Shown: positions 26,901 to 35,310 of the stretch, one piece after another | How positions within the stretch are numbered: the first letter of the stretch is position 1 | How the letters are laid out: every line of letters begins with the position of its first letter | From: JACNKV01 sp964422145 | GTDB lineage: Bacteria > Fidelibacterota > Marinisomatia > Marinisomatales > JACNKV01 | DNA length: 64,000 nt | NCBI GenBank assembly: GCA_964422145.1 | Contig: CAYQZV010000002.1 | Span: 62,001 to 126,000 of the forward strand | Direction of reading: 5' to 3' | The notes under the pieces: model-generated | The model's database searches: none | Told to the model about the DNA's origin: nothing | Seen by the model: only the letters and a program-made list of their open reading frames with translations | Made by a program: the position numbers and the translations under genes

Positions 26901-27803
26901 TTTATAAAGGATGCTGAAATTCGGGAGTTCTCTTTTCTTTATATCGTTTTGCTGACGGTATAGATTGAAGATTTCATTCAAACCCTGAACTTTTTCACCG
27001 CTTTCTTTGGTCTTGCCACCTAAACATTCGTTAAATAGGTCAATCCCTTTTTGGGTAAACACCTTGGTAAAGAATGATGGTTGAAATATCTGATCGATAT
27101 TTTCAACGTCAAGTTTATCGAGTAATTCCGAAGAAACTTTAACATCTAAATCATGATATTTGTTTCTCAATTGTCTAAACTGAATGCAATTTGAGAAAAA
27201 TTTGGGCAAGTTTTCATTCATCAGTCTGAAGGATATGGCAGTACTCTGTTCCTCAGCAGAATACATATTTTTTCGATTTTCATGGAAACCAACAAAATAG
27301 GTCGTAAACTTTTTAAATCCGTTCAAAATGTCATTGTATTCTTCTTCAACTCCGTTTTCCTTACACCATTCCGGGAGATCTACTTGAATCAGTTCCTTGC
27401 TGAATAATCGTGCATTCCCTGAAAATGCTTTCACCAAACTTTTCCGAAGACTTGTTTGAGTGTTAATCCATTTTTGCTTAGCGTCTTCTTCTTTAGGATT
27501 TCGTTTATAATCTTCAAAACATGAGAAGGCATTTTCAAAATCTTCTTCAGTGATGAACAATTCACCCGTTTTTAGATCGCATGGATTTGTTAATTTTTCC
27601 TCAATGTAAGCCCGATGATAGTCATCAATAAGTTCCTTAATGACTTTATAATCTTCTGCTCTTTTTTCATCTTGGATAACGATATCTTTTAGAAACTGTG
27701 ATTTGAAATCCTCAATATAGTCAGCAGTTTCACCTACCGGCTTTAATTCAAATCGAAGTGTTTTTAATACGGGATATAAGTTGGTAAATTGATCAAGATT
27801 CAT
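23961..27803 (-). CDS. cas12a: Type V-A CRISPR effector nuclease Cas12a (Cpf1)
   Basis: The 1280-residue protein is a full-length Cas12a. RuvC residues are Asp891 in IGIDRGERHL, Glu981 in CLEDLNFGFKRGRF and Asp1233 in DADANGAYHIALKG. The Nuc domain has SLRHSRTGTEEDF (Arg1196) and SPVADEYGNFFDSR. crRNA-processing residues align with Francisella His843, Lys852 and Lys869 as His818, Lys827 and Lys844. The WED/PAM-contact region contains INKMLPKVFFSKK at about 640-652. The N-terminus LDQFTNLYPVLKTLRFELKP is typical. ATG 27803 has AGGAGT six bases upstream. The protein processes its own crRNA and cuts T-rich-PAM DNA. Nothing suggests inactivation. Confidence 0.97.
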   Translation of the reverse strand: MNLDQFTNLYPVLKTLRFELKPVGETADYIEDFKSQFLKDIVIQDEKRAEDYKVIKELIDDYHRAYIEEKLTNPCDLKTGELFITEEDFENAFSCFEDYKRNPKEEDAKQKWINTQTSLRKSLVKAFSGNARLFSKELIQVDLPEWCKENGVEEEYNDILNGFKKFTTYFVGFHENRKNMYSAEEQSTAISFRLMNENLPKFFSNCIQFRQLRNKYHDLDVKVSSELLDKLDVENIDQIFQPSFFTKVFTQKGIDLFNECLGGKTKESGEKVQGLNEIFNLYRQQNDIKKRELPNFSILYKQILSDRETNSFIPDAFESDKELLDTLEEVINTMGSEDGVLAKLEESIEHLKDCDLEKTYIKAGINLTSISQEIYKNYAVIKNAVYYHAETVLFKTPSNGKVSEILEDKRKKFANNQDIFSICELETMLKQYAESLDDDHEEKQLILKQDQPILNHFIHVIGNIRSDDKIQFNQSIEDVKGLLVLDELNRGEKGADQKQMIQKVLDNYLAIIHAVKPLHLVKGRKPLEIADIDFGFYTEFRDIFEMCESLIVSVYNKTRNHLTKKPFSTDKIKINFNNPTFLFGWDINKARGNNANILRKDGMYYLAIMHPGHYNIFDQLSKCDNEPAYEKINYKLVSGINKMLPKVFFSKKGIENFDPPKEILEIYKNGEHKKGDSFNLKSCHKLIDFFKANVSKYKVNPNDDYGWEVFNFHFSPTESYEDISYFYKEMEVQAYKLWFTSISESYINQCVDEGQLFLFQIYNKDFSPYSKGKPNLHTLYWKSLFDPENLRDVVVKLNGEAEMFYRKHSIKKSDRIIHTKYESIKNKNENNPKTESTFEYDIVKDKRYTVDKFHFHVPITLNFKASGVSRFNDQINKHLSESHDTYVIGIDRGERHLLYYTVIDPNGLIIEQGSFNTIHTDQNYDVDYRQKLDQKEKEREQARKSWTSVENIKELKAGYLSHVIHQLTTLILKYNAIVCLEDLNFGFKRGRFKVEKQVYQKFEKALIDKLNYLVLKDAEADMSGHCLKAYQLTAPFDSFKRLGKQTGILFYVPASYTSKIDPVTGYMNFLFTRYESLFKSKRFFESMDAIRFNTKKGYFEFSFDYRKTNPDRDFTGYQTKWTVCTHGEVRYKNIRNAHGNWESVKVNVTQEIIALLEQYKIGYLSGNDLRMLIGTVKNSSFYKDLYKLLSLTVSLRHSRTGTEEDFILSPVADEYGNFFDSRMVSENLPKDADANGAYHIALKGLWNIQQIKKWDGNSNLNLAMKNVDWFSFACHKPYKK

Positions 27804-28184
27804 GATGGACTCCTGTGGTTGTTTCTGATTGGTAAAATATTACATCCTTTTTGGGGTTATTAAGCCCTCTATAGAATAATCTATTGCTCGTACCTATATC
27901 GATACCTCGATATTTGAAATACATTTTTATTTCACACATATAAACTCCATAATTCAATATTATATAGATTGAATTTTCTTACAACTAAATACTGTTGAAA
28001 CTACAATATGATCATTCTACTTACAAGGATTTCTTCCTTTCTAAAAGCTGCTAAATTTTAAAACCCGCAAACACAAATTTAATCGAAGCATTTCTCAGAT
28101 TTCATTTCTAATGAAATAACCAGAGGATCATTTTTCCTGGTAAATCGTGACCGTGATGATAGCACCATTTTTCTTTGGCACTTT
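27804..28184. other. Gene-free region upstream of cas12a
   Basis: This ~380-base AT-rich stretch has no supported gene. Near cas12a it holds a small GGG...CCC inverted repeat (around 27857-27872) and, further up, the palindrome at 27951-27975. The rest shows nothing recognisable up to the right direct repeat. Confidence 0.6.
27951..27975 (-). promoter_or_regulatory. Palindrome over a TATAAT box, candidate cas operon promoter/operator
   Basis: Eight-base arms AATTCAAT and ATTGAATT are perfect inverted repeats around a centre that reads CTATATAAT on the minus strand and so contains a consensus -10 box. It lies about 150 bases before cas12a. A TTGTAA is present further up but at poor spacing. 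Confidence 0.45.
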
Positions 28185-28325
28185 AAGTACAGCTTTTTTC
28201 AATGAAACTATTCAAATTCAATCATACTTGAGATGCTTCGTTCGTCCCTCTCTCAGCATGACAATAACAATGGAATAATTCTAAATTCTAAATTGTTAAT
28301 TATTAATTATTGAACCCGGTTTCTT
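28185..28325 (+). repeat. Direct repeat copy 2 bounding the defence island (right)
   Basis: This is the second copy of the repeat at 18346-18491, in the same orientation, lacking the left inverted end of the MITE-like element and with a 7-base deletion in the AT-rich tail. It lies just beyond the typA stop codon. Confidence 0.8.
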
Positions 28326-28365
28326 TACACCTTTTAACGTTCACTTATCTGCATTGATTACGCCA

Positions 28366-30195
28366 TTATTTTTCGGCATATTTTTCTTTTTTCCGCTGGG
28401 AATTTCGTTTATTTCGGTCTAATTCCATTTTGCGCAATCGGATGGTTTTGGGTGTTACCTCTACCAATTCATCTTCAGCAATAAACTCAATCGACTGATC
28501 TAATGATAAAAGTCTGGGGGGTCGAAGCGTTACTGTATTATCTGAACCGGCAGCACGCATGTTTGTCAGTTTTTTCTCACGCGTGATATTCACCGTCAAA
28601 TCTTCGGTGCGGTTTCGCTCTCCGATAATCATGCCGTCATACACTTCCGTTCCGTTACTGATAAATAATTCTCCCCGATCTGCCATCCCGACGCTGGCGT
28701 ATGTCGTCACTCTTCCATCACGATCTGCGACTAACGCACCGCTGATTCTTTGAGGGATCCTGCCGAACCACGGAGCGTAACCGGCAAACAATTTGTTCAT
28801 AATTCCGGCACCTTGTGTATCCGTCAAAAACTGACTCCGAAACCCAATCAATCCTCTGGATGGTATTGAAAATTCCAAAGATACTCGCCCATGTCCGTGA
28901 TTGACCAGGTTGGTCATTCTTCCTTTGCGTACGGACAGTTTTTCTGTAACAATTCCAACTTTATCCTCGGGAATATCTAGATACACATTTTCCATCGGTT
29001 CCATCGTTTTGCCATTTTCTTCATGAGTGATCACTTGCGGTTTTGACACCATAAACTCATACCCTTCCCGGCGCATGGTCTCTATCAGCACAGCCATTTG
29101 AAGTTCTCCGCGGCCCCGCACTTCAAAAATATAGGTTTGTTCCGTGGGTAAAACCTGTAACGACACGTTGCTCAATATTTCTCTTTCAAGTCTGTCTTTG
29201 AGATGTCGGGTTGTCAGGTATTTCCCTTCTGTCCCGGCAAACGGACTATTGTTCACATAAAAAAGCATCGAAACGGTCGGTTCATCAATTTGAATCCGTG
29301 GTAAAGGCTGTGGAGACTCATTGGAAGAAATTGTATCTCCGATAGTGATATTTTCTATACCGGCTACAGCGATAATATCTCCCGCCTCAAGTTTTTCAAC
29401 TTTTATTTTTTCCAAACCTTTAAACGTATATAATGCTGAAAACTTTTGGTCATGCACAATCCCGTTTTTTCCGCACAGTGCGTATGTTTTATTCATTTCC
29501 AGCGTACCGTTATTTAAGCGCCCGATTGCTACCTGCCCAACGAATGAATCGTAAGCCAAATTGGTCACGAGAAATTGCGGAATATGATTATCATCTGCGG
29601 CGGGTCCCGGGATATTCCTTAAAATAGTATCAAATAATGGCTTCAGACTGTCTGAATCATCATCCAGCTCATTATGTGCTACACCTATTTTGGAATTGGT
29701 ATAAAGAATTGGAAATTCAATTTGTTCATCGGTTGCTTCTAAGTCTATGAATAAATCATACACTTCGTTCACAACTTCTTCCACACGGGCATCCGAACGA
29801 TCAATTTTGTTTATCACAAGGATGATTGGGAGGTCTTTGTCTAATGCTTTCTTCAGAACAAATCGGGTCTGCGGCAACGGTCCTTCGCTGGAATCTACCA
29901 AGAGTAAAGCCCCATCGACAAGATTCATACTTCGTTCGACTTCTCCGCCAAAATCCGCGTGGCCGGGGGTGTCCATTATGTTAATTTTGACATCATTATA
30001 GTGAACGGCGGTATTTTTTGCTGTAATGGTAATCCCGCGCTCTTTTTCCAAATCCATTGAGTCCATGACTCGGTCTTCCACTTCCTGATAAACATGAAAT
30101 GTTCCGCTTTGTTTTAACATTCCATCAACCAGTGTGGTTTTGCCATGATCAACGTGAGCAATGATGGCGATATTTCTGAAACTATTTTTTCTCAT
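28366..30195 (-). CDS. typA: Ribosome-associated GTPase TypA/BipA
   Basis: The 609-residue translational GTPase carries G1 AHVDHGKTTLVDGML, G2 RGITITAKN, G3 DTPGHADFGGEVER and G4 NKIDR, followed by EF-G-like domains and the TypA-specific C-terminal domain (SRGLIGFRSQFLTDTQG). It assists ribosome assembly and stress growth. It lies three bases downstream of the DEAD-box helicase gene, which also acts on RNA, so they form an operon. The C-terminal tail is basic. It is the first ordinary chromosomal gene right of the island. Confidence 0.96.
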   Translation of the reverse strand: MRKNSFRNIAIIAHVDHGKTTLVDGMLKQSGTFHVYQEVEDRVMDSMDLEKERGITITAKNTAVHYNDVKINIMDTPGHADFGGEVERSMNLVDGALLLVDSSEGPLPQTRFVLKKALDKDLPIILVINKIDRSDARVEEVVNEVYDLFIDLEATDEQIEFPILYTNSKIGVAHNELDDDSDSLKPLFDTILRNIPGPAADDNHIPQFLVTNLAYDSFVGQVAIGRLNNGTLEMNKTYALCGKNGIVHDQKFSALYTFKGLEKIKVEKLEAGDIIAVAGIENITIGDTISSNESPQPLPRIQIDEPTVSMLFYVNNSPFAGTEGKYLTTRHLKDRLEREILSNVSLQVLPTEQTYIFEVRGRGELQMAVLIETMRREGYEFMVSKPQVITHEENGKTMEPMENVYLDIPEDKVGIVTEKLSVRKGRMTNLVNHGHGRVSLEFSIPSRGLIGFRSQFLTDTQGAGIMNKLFAGYAPWFGRIPQRISGALVADRDGRVTTYASVGMADRGELFISNGTEVYDGMIIGERNRTEDLTVNITREKKLTNMRAAGSDNTVTLRPPRLLSLDQSIEFIAEDELVEVTPKTIRLRKMELDRNKRNSQRKKEKYAEK

Positions 30196-30198
30196 ATT

Positions 30199-31923
30199 TT
30201 ATCTTCGACGATCTTTTTTATTGCGATCTTTCCGTTTCTTGCGAAATTTATTTTTGCTTTCGCTTCGTTTATCTGAAAATTTTCGTTTTGAGGATGAAAA
30301 TGTTTTTGTCGTTCCTTTTGAAATTTCAACCAACAACGGAATTCCGTCGTAATTTTCTTTCTTCAAGGTCTTGATCAGGTGGTCTTTCACCTTGTCTTCT
30401 ACTTCAAAAAATGAAAATGATTTTAAAATCTCAATTTTACCAATCACAGCTTTTTTTGATCCTAATGCCTTATTTATCAATCCCATTAACTTAATGGGAT
30501 TCAATCGATTTTTCGAGCCAACGTTAATAAACAACTTTGCAAATGATGTTTTACGTCTTTCTTCTTTACTTCGTTTCCGATCTTGATTTTTTCCTCTGAC
30601 AACATTGATATCCCTGGCATTTTTGTAATAGGCTAAAAACCGATTGAACTCCGCAGATACAAAATGCTTAATGAGTTGTTCTCTGTCAAGCCATTCGAGT
30701 TTTTCGTACACGGACGGTAAAAACGGTTCGATTTGAGTTTCATCCACTTCTGTTTTTTCTATTTTATCGATGAGCGAAAATAATTGTTTCTGGCAAATAT
30801 CTCTTCCATTTGGCACAAGTTCTTTTTTAAAGGATATCCCGGAAATTCTCTCAATATCTTTAATCTTTCTAATCTCTCGTGTGTGAATAATTGCAATCGA
30901 CTCGCCGCTTTTTCCCGCTCTTCCTGTTCTTCCGCTGCGGTGAATATATACTTCAGAATCATCCGGTAAATTATAGTTGACAACGTGAGTAAGACTGCTG
31001 ACATCCAGCCCCCGTGCAGCAACATCTGTCGCCACCAGCATTTGCAGTCGGCGTCTTCTGAATTTAACCATCACTTCATCACGCTGTGTCTGCGATAAAT
31101 CACCGTGAATCGCATCTGCATTGTAGCCGTCGTGCATCAGTTTATTGGCGACTTCTTTGGTCTCCTTGCGGGTACGGCAAAATACGATTCCATAAATATC
31201 GGGATTACTATCGGCAATGCGTTTCAGAACTTCGTAGCGGTCTTTCACGTGAACCATATAAAAGACATGTCTTACATTATCTGCTCCTTTATTAACATGT
31301 GCCACCGATATTTCTAAAGGATCATTCATATACTCTTTTGTCATGGCAACGATTCTATTTGATAAGGTTGCTGAAAACAAAAGGGTTTGCTTCTCCTGTG
31401 GCGTCTTCGATAAAATATCATCAAGGTCTTCTTTAAATCCCATGGACAGCATTTCATCTGCTTCATCAAGGATTAGACGCTCTACATTCCCGATAAACAA
31501 CTTGTTTCGGTTAATCAGGTCTTTCGTTCTCCCTGGTGTGCCAATGACTATATGTGCGCCACGATTTAATTTTCTTATCTGCGTATCGATACTCGCTCCG
31601 CCATAAACTGCAGCAATATTTATTCCCTCAATGTATTTTGAATAGTTGGCCAAATCTCGCGCTATTTGAATACACAATTCTCTCGTCGGGCATAACACCA
31701 AGGTTTGAGGTGTTTTATTATCTATGTTTGTCAAATGAATAGACGGAAGTCCAAACGCAGCGGTTTTGCCTGTTCCTGTTTCGGCGGAGGCAATAACATC
31801 CTGAGCTGAAGAAAGTAAATGAGGAATTGTTTTAACTTGGATCGGAGTTGGTTTTTCAAAACCTAATTCCATGATTGCCTTTTTTATTCCGTCATTTAAG
31901 TTTATATCTGTAAAATTGTTCAT
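30199..31923 (-). CDS. DEAD-box RNA helicase (DeaD/CsdA-like)
   Basis: The 574-residue helicase shows the Q-motif (PTPIQVKTIP), motif I AETGTGKT at 47-54, DEAD in LILDEADEML, SAT in LLFSATLSN and motif VI YIHRSGRTGRAGK. A C-terminal DbpA-like RNA-binding domain follows (KLFINVGSKNRLNPIKLMG), ending in a long Lys/Arg-rich tail. Such proteins unwind structured RNA in ribosome assembly or cold shock, which fits its pairing with typA. The exact subfamily (DeaD or DbpA) is not certain. Confidence 0.93.
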   Translation of the reverse strand: MNNFTDINLNDGIKKAIMELGFEKPTPIQVKTIPHLLSSAQDVIASAETGTGKTAAFGLPSIHLTNIDNKTPQTLVLCPTRELCIQIARDLANYSKYIEGINIAAVYGGASIDTQIRKLNRGAHIVIGTPGRTKDLINRNKLFIGNVERLILDEADEMLSMGFKEDLDDILSKTPQEKQTLLFSATLSNRIVAMTKEYMNDPLEISVAHVNKGADNVRHVFYMVHVKDRYEVLKRIADSNPDIYGIVFCRTRKETKEVANKLMHDGYNADAIHGDLSQTQRDEVMVKFRRRRLQMLVATDVAARGLDVSSLTHVVNYNLPDDSEVYIHRSGRTGRAGKSGESIAIIHTREIRKIKDIERISGISFKKELVPNGRDICQKQLFSLIDKIEKTEVDETQIEPFLPSVYEKLEWLDREQLIKHFVSAEFNRFLAYYKNARDINVVRGKNQDRKRSKEERRKTSFAKLFINVGSKNRLNPIKLMGLINKALGSKKAVIGKIEILKSFSFFEVEDKVKDHLIKTLKKENYDGIPLLVEISKGTTKTFSSSKRKFSDKRSESKNKFRKKRKDRNKKDRRR

Positions 31924-32057
31924 TATTGCTTTCTTATTGTTATCAGTTGTTGCTTATGTGTGATTTATCCAGCATAGAAGGTATGACTAATAATATATAT
32001 CATCCCCGGCTTGGTTGTTTTTTTGTATTTGGGGCGAGTCGACCGTTTCTCTTTAAT

Positions 32058-32090
32058 ATTCCCCTGCACCGCCTTTAATAAGGGGGAATT
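32058..32090. repeat. Inverted repeat downstream of the feo operon
   Basis: ATTCCCC and GGGGGAAT form a stem around an 18-base loop. It follows the fur-feoABC operon but has no T-run on the minus strand, so a terminator role is uncertain; it may be a dispersed intergenic repeat. Confidence 0.35.
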
Positions 32091-32115
32091 TCTAATAACA
32101 GATTTCTCCTCTGTT

Positions 32116-32268
32116 CTAATCCTTTTCTTTCCCTTCCATCCCGCAAGTCTCAGCGCATCCGGGGCAAACCTCTGACGAATATTTCTGTTGAGAAAATAAT
32201 TTCAACAAATACCGTATCGTAATAAAGACAGCGATGCTGACAATCAAAGAAACAATGAATACATCCAT
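32116..32268 (-). CDS. Small FeoB-associated Cys-rich membrane protein
   Basis: The 50-residue protein starts at the ATG overlapping the feoB stop (TAATG at 32268-32270). It has one membrane helix (VFIVSLIVSIAVFITIRYLL) and a C-terminal CPGC-x3-C motif (VCPGCAETCGMEGKEKD). This is the pattern of small Cys-rich proteins encoded after feoB in many anaerobes, thought to help iron transport or its control. A longer reading frame runs upstream inside feoB but is not needed. Confidence 0.75.
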   Translation of the reverse strand: MDVFIVSLIVSIAVFITIRYLLKLFSQQKYSSEVCPGCAETCGMEGKEKD

Positions 32269-34535
32269 TATCCGACTGCGCTCCCGATCTGATAAATGCC
32301 AAATGCCAAAACCCAGGCCAGGGCGAGCGAATAAGCAATAGAGATCAATGTATACTTCCAACTGCCTGTTTCCCGTTTGATCGCTGCAACGGTCGCGAGA
32401 CACGGTGTATACAATAAGGTAAAGATCAAAAACCCGAACGCGATCAACGGACTCATTCCGGATTGACGCAGCCGATCTATCACTCCGGCATTTTCATTAT
32501 CGGCATCTGCACCTACACCAAACAAAACACCGTATGTAGATACAACGATCTCTTTGGCGACAAATCCGGTAGTCAAAGCGATGCCTTCCCGCCAGGAAAA
32601 TCCAAGTGGAGCAATAACCGGTTCAATCCATTTCCCGATCCGACCGATCCATTTATTCTCCATGGTCTCAGCCATTTCCTGAAACCGAATATCCGATAAA
32701 GCGGATTCTTTTTCCTGATATAAATTTGCTGTGAGTGAATCATGCTGAGCAGACAGATCTGTGAACGTCTTACTATTTTCAAACGGGATCATCTCTGAAA
32801 TATATTGAGTTTTTCCTTTTTCGACTGATTCATGAAATAGAACATCAATATGGGTTTGTTTTAGATCGTATTCTGAAGATATCCTGTCTTTCTCAGCGAT
32901 ATAGTTTCTTGATAACTCCACCTCTCTCGGAAAATATCCAAGCGCCCAAATGATGATCGACCCGACGAGAATCACCGTACCCATTTTCTGGATGAAAACA
33001 AATCCGCGTTCCCAAGTATGCAAAAGAATGGATCGCAGTGTCGGACGTTGATAAGGCGGCAATTCCATCACAAACGGTTTGGACATCCCTTTTAAAATCG
33101 ATTTGCTGAATAATTTTCCGGATCCGATGGCAGCGACAATACCAAAAGCATAGAGCCCAAAGATCACGGTTGCGGCATGATCCGGGAAAAAAGCTCCTGT
33201 CACTAAAACATAAACGGGGAATCGTGCCGAACAGCTCATGAACGGGTTCAGCAAAATAGTGAGAATACGATCTCTTCGGGTTTCAAGAATTCGTGTCCCC
33301 ATAATCGCAGGGACGTTGCACCCGAATCCCATGATCATCGGGATGAACGCTTTTCCATGCAGCCCGATCGTATGCATGACGCGATCCATGATAAACGCGA
33401 CTCTGGCCATATAACCGGAATCTTCAAAGACAGCGATCATGAAGAAGAGGATAAAAATATTGGGTAAAAATACGGCGATCGATCCAACCCCTCCGATGAC
33501 GCCGTCAATCAATAAACTGGCAAACATACTTTCCGGGAGCAGGCGGGAGAAAAATTCCATGAGCCAAACCACACCTGAGTCGATCCATTCCATGGGATAC
33601 CCGCCGATATCGTATGTCATTTTGAACATGAGCCACATCATCATGGCAAACACAGGCAAACCAAGCCAGCGGTTCGTGAGAAGTTTATCAATTTCTCGAC
33701 TGTAATCCTTTGAGGTCTGGATGGTTTCGGTTACACATTCTCGAATTGCACCTTGGATAAACCCGTAACGTGCGTGTGAGATCACCGCGTTGATTGAATC
33801 ATTATAAATTGATTCAATCTTTTGGATCGATGTTTCTACCCGATCCAACAAGGAGTGACCTCCGTCAATCTGCAGGATCTTTTCGTTCGTTGTTTCATCG
33901 CGGCTTAATAATTTGATCGCCCTCCATCTTGGGCGTTCATCATCGGCTGACATCGTCTGAAGAGATGCAGAAACATTTGCGATCTCCTCTTCAATCTCCT
34001 GCGGGTAAGGGATGTGAATGCTGCGGCTTTCCGCAGATTGGCTGATCACATTTTCGATTGCAGCCTTTAGTTCGGCAATCCCTTCTTTTGTTCGACCCAC
34101 CACAGGGATAACCGGAGCGCCTAACAACGTGCTCAGTGTTTTTGAATCGATTTCGAGTCCTTTTTCATCAGCCATATCCATCATATTCATGGCAATAACC
34201 AACGGAGCGCCCGTTTCAATTAACTGTGTGGTTAAATACAGGTTTCTATTCAGGTTAGACGCATCAACCACATCCACAACGACGTGAGGTTTCTCTTCGA
34301 GAATATATTGACGTGCGACCTTTTCTTCAACAGAATACGAAGCGAGAGAATAGGTCCCGGGCAAATCGACAACCGTCCGTTTTTTTCCGTTGGTTATCAT
34401 GGTCCCTTCTTTTCGTTCTACCGTCACACCGGGCCAATTTCCGACACGCTGTCTCGCGCCGGTCAATGCATTGAAGATCGTTGTTTTCCCGCTGTTTGGA
34501 TTTCCGGCTATTGCAATATGAATTGAACTCATCAT
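32268..34535 (-). CDS. feoB: Ferrous iron transporter FeoB
   Basis: The 755-residue inner-membrane protein has an N-terminal G domain with GNPNSGKTTIFN (11-22), VVDLPGTYSL and AMNMMDMAD, followed by gate-forming membrane segments (GFGCNVPAIMGTR and RRDRILTILLNPFMSCSARFPVY) in two Nramp-like repeats. It imports Fe(II), most useful under anoxia. It sits in fur-feoA-feoB-feoC order. A hydrophilic stretch of ~80 residues between membrane halves (about 545-620) is longer than in E. coli. Confidence 0.97.
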   Translation of the reverse strand: MMSSIHIAIAGNPNSGKTTIFNALTGARQRVGNWPGVTVERKEGTMITNGKKRTVVDLPGTYSLASYSVEEKVARQYILEEKPHVVVDVVDASNLNRNLYLTTQLIETGAPLVIAMNMMDMADEKGLEIDSKTLSTLLGAPVIPVVGRTKEGIAELKAAIENVISQSAESRSIHIPYPQEIEEEIANVSASLQTMSADDERPRWRAIKLLSRDETTNEKILQIDGGHSLLDRVETSIQKIESIYNDSINAVISHARYGFIQGAIRECVTETIQTSKDYSREIDKLLTNRWLGLPVFAMMMWLMFKMTYDIGGYPMEWIDSGVVWLMEFFSRLLPESMFASLLIDGVIGGVGSIAVFLPNIFILFFMIAVFEDSGYMARVAFIMDRVMHTIGLHGKAFIPMIMGFGCNVPAIMGTRILETRRDRILTILLNPFMSCSARFPVYVLVTGAFFPDHAATVIFGLYAFGIVAAIGSGKLFSKSILKGMSKPFVMELPPYQRPTLRSILLHTWERGFVFIQKMGTVILVGSIIIWALGYFPREVELSRNYIAEKDRISSEYDLKQTHIDVLFHESVEKGKTQYISEMIPFENSKTFTDLSAQHDSLTANLYQEKESALSDIRFQEMAETMENKWIGRIGKWIEPVIAPLGFSWREGIALTTGFVAKEIVVSTYGVLFGVGADADNENAGVIDRLRQSGMSPLIAFGFLIFTLLYTPCLATVAAIKRETGSWKYTLISIAYSLALAWVLAFGIYQIGSAVG

Positions 34536-34548
34536 TAAAAACTATTGA

Positions 34549-34839
34549 TTACGATTCTATTTCATTCGATAAAATTTCCACCGCAATTTTTTCTGCATCT
34601 TTTCTGCGGAGGGTTAAATGATATCCTTTTATAATAAATTCGATCGGATCTTGAAGCGGCGCTAATTTTTCCATTTTGACAACGTCATCAATCAATAATC
34701 CCATTTCCATTAACCGGATACGAAACTGTTCGCTGCCACCAATTTCAATGATCTTGGCTTTATCCCCTGATTTCAGATCACTTAATTTTGATGATTGATT
34801 GTTGATCTCAGTCCGATTCTGCTTTCCTTTTCCCCACAT
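34549..34839 (-). CDS. feoA: Iron transport accessory protein FeoA
   Basis: The 96-residue SH3-fold protein shows KLSDLKSGDKAKIIEIGG and RIRLMEMGLLIDDVVKMEKLAPLQDPIEF, the usual FeoA pattern. It supports FeoB activity. Thirteen bases separate it from feoB, and it follows fur by three bases. It carries a short basic N-terminal extension (MWGKGKQNRTE). Confidence 0.93.
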   Translation of the reverse strand: MWGKGKQNRTEINNQSSKLSDLKSGDKAKIIEIGGSEQFRIRLMEMGLLIDDVVKMEKLAPLQDPIEFIIKGYHLTLRRKDAEKIAVEILSNEIES

Positions 34840-34842
34840 AAA

Positions 34843-35280
34843 TTACCCGCCGTTTTTTGTCTGACACGTGCGGCAAACACCAATCAATTGATGGATGTGG
34901 TCTTCTAATTTGAATTGCAATGTTTCTGCAATTTTATGCTGAAGCGTTTCAATCTCTTCATTGACGAACTCGAGAATCTCACCGCATTCAGAACAAATCA
35001 AATGATCATGGTGGTCAGAGTTTAACACGTGTTCATAACGGCTTCTCCCGTCACCGATATCAATTCTATTGATCAGGTTATATTTGGCTAAAACGTCGAT
35101 GGTCCGATATACGGTCGCCCGTGACACGGAAACCCCTTTTTGACGAATTGCGATATAAATTTGATCGGCATCACGATGCTGATCATTGGATTTTACTTCA
35201 TCCCAAACCGCTTGTCGCTGTTTGGTGTAGCGAAGTTGTTCCTGTTTCAGAACATGTGAAAGTGTTGATTGATGTTCCAT
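34843..35280 (-). CDS. fur: Fur-family iron-responsive repressor
   Basis: The 145-residue regulator has the Fur winged helix (RYTKQRQAVWDEV, SRATVYRTIDVLAKYNLI) and metal sites including HHDHLIC and the structural-zinc cysteine pairs Cys96/Cys99 and Cys136/Cys139. It leads the feo operon, so it probably controls its own synthesis and iron uptake. A Fur-box-like palindrome lies 15 bases before its start. The gene context favours Fur over PerR or Zur. Confidence 0.92.
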   Translation of the reverse strand: MEHQSTLSHVLKQEQLRYTKQRQAVWDEVKSNDQHRDADQIYIAIRQKGVSVSRATVYRTIDVLAKYNLINRIDIGDGRSRYEHVLNSDHHDHLICSECGEILEFVNEEIETLQHKIAETLQFKLEDHIHQLIGVCRTCQTKNGG

Positions 35281-35295
35281 ATGATATCCTATTAA

Positions 35296-35310
35296 TGAGA
35301 ATGAGTCTCA
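35296..35310. promoter_or_regulatory. Fur/PerR-type box upstream of fur-feoAB
   Basis: TGAGAATGAGTCTCA fits the 7-1-7 Fur/PerR-box pattern (TGA-N-AAT-N-ATT-N-TCA) with one mismatch and lies directly in front of the fur start. Autoregulation by Fur is the likely meaning. Confidence 0.6.

Noticed and set aside
32268..32403. A 95-residue start for the small Feo protein
   Set aside because: The first 45 residues run antiparallel to no motif and overlap feoB; the TAATG start gives a clean membrane protein.
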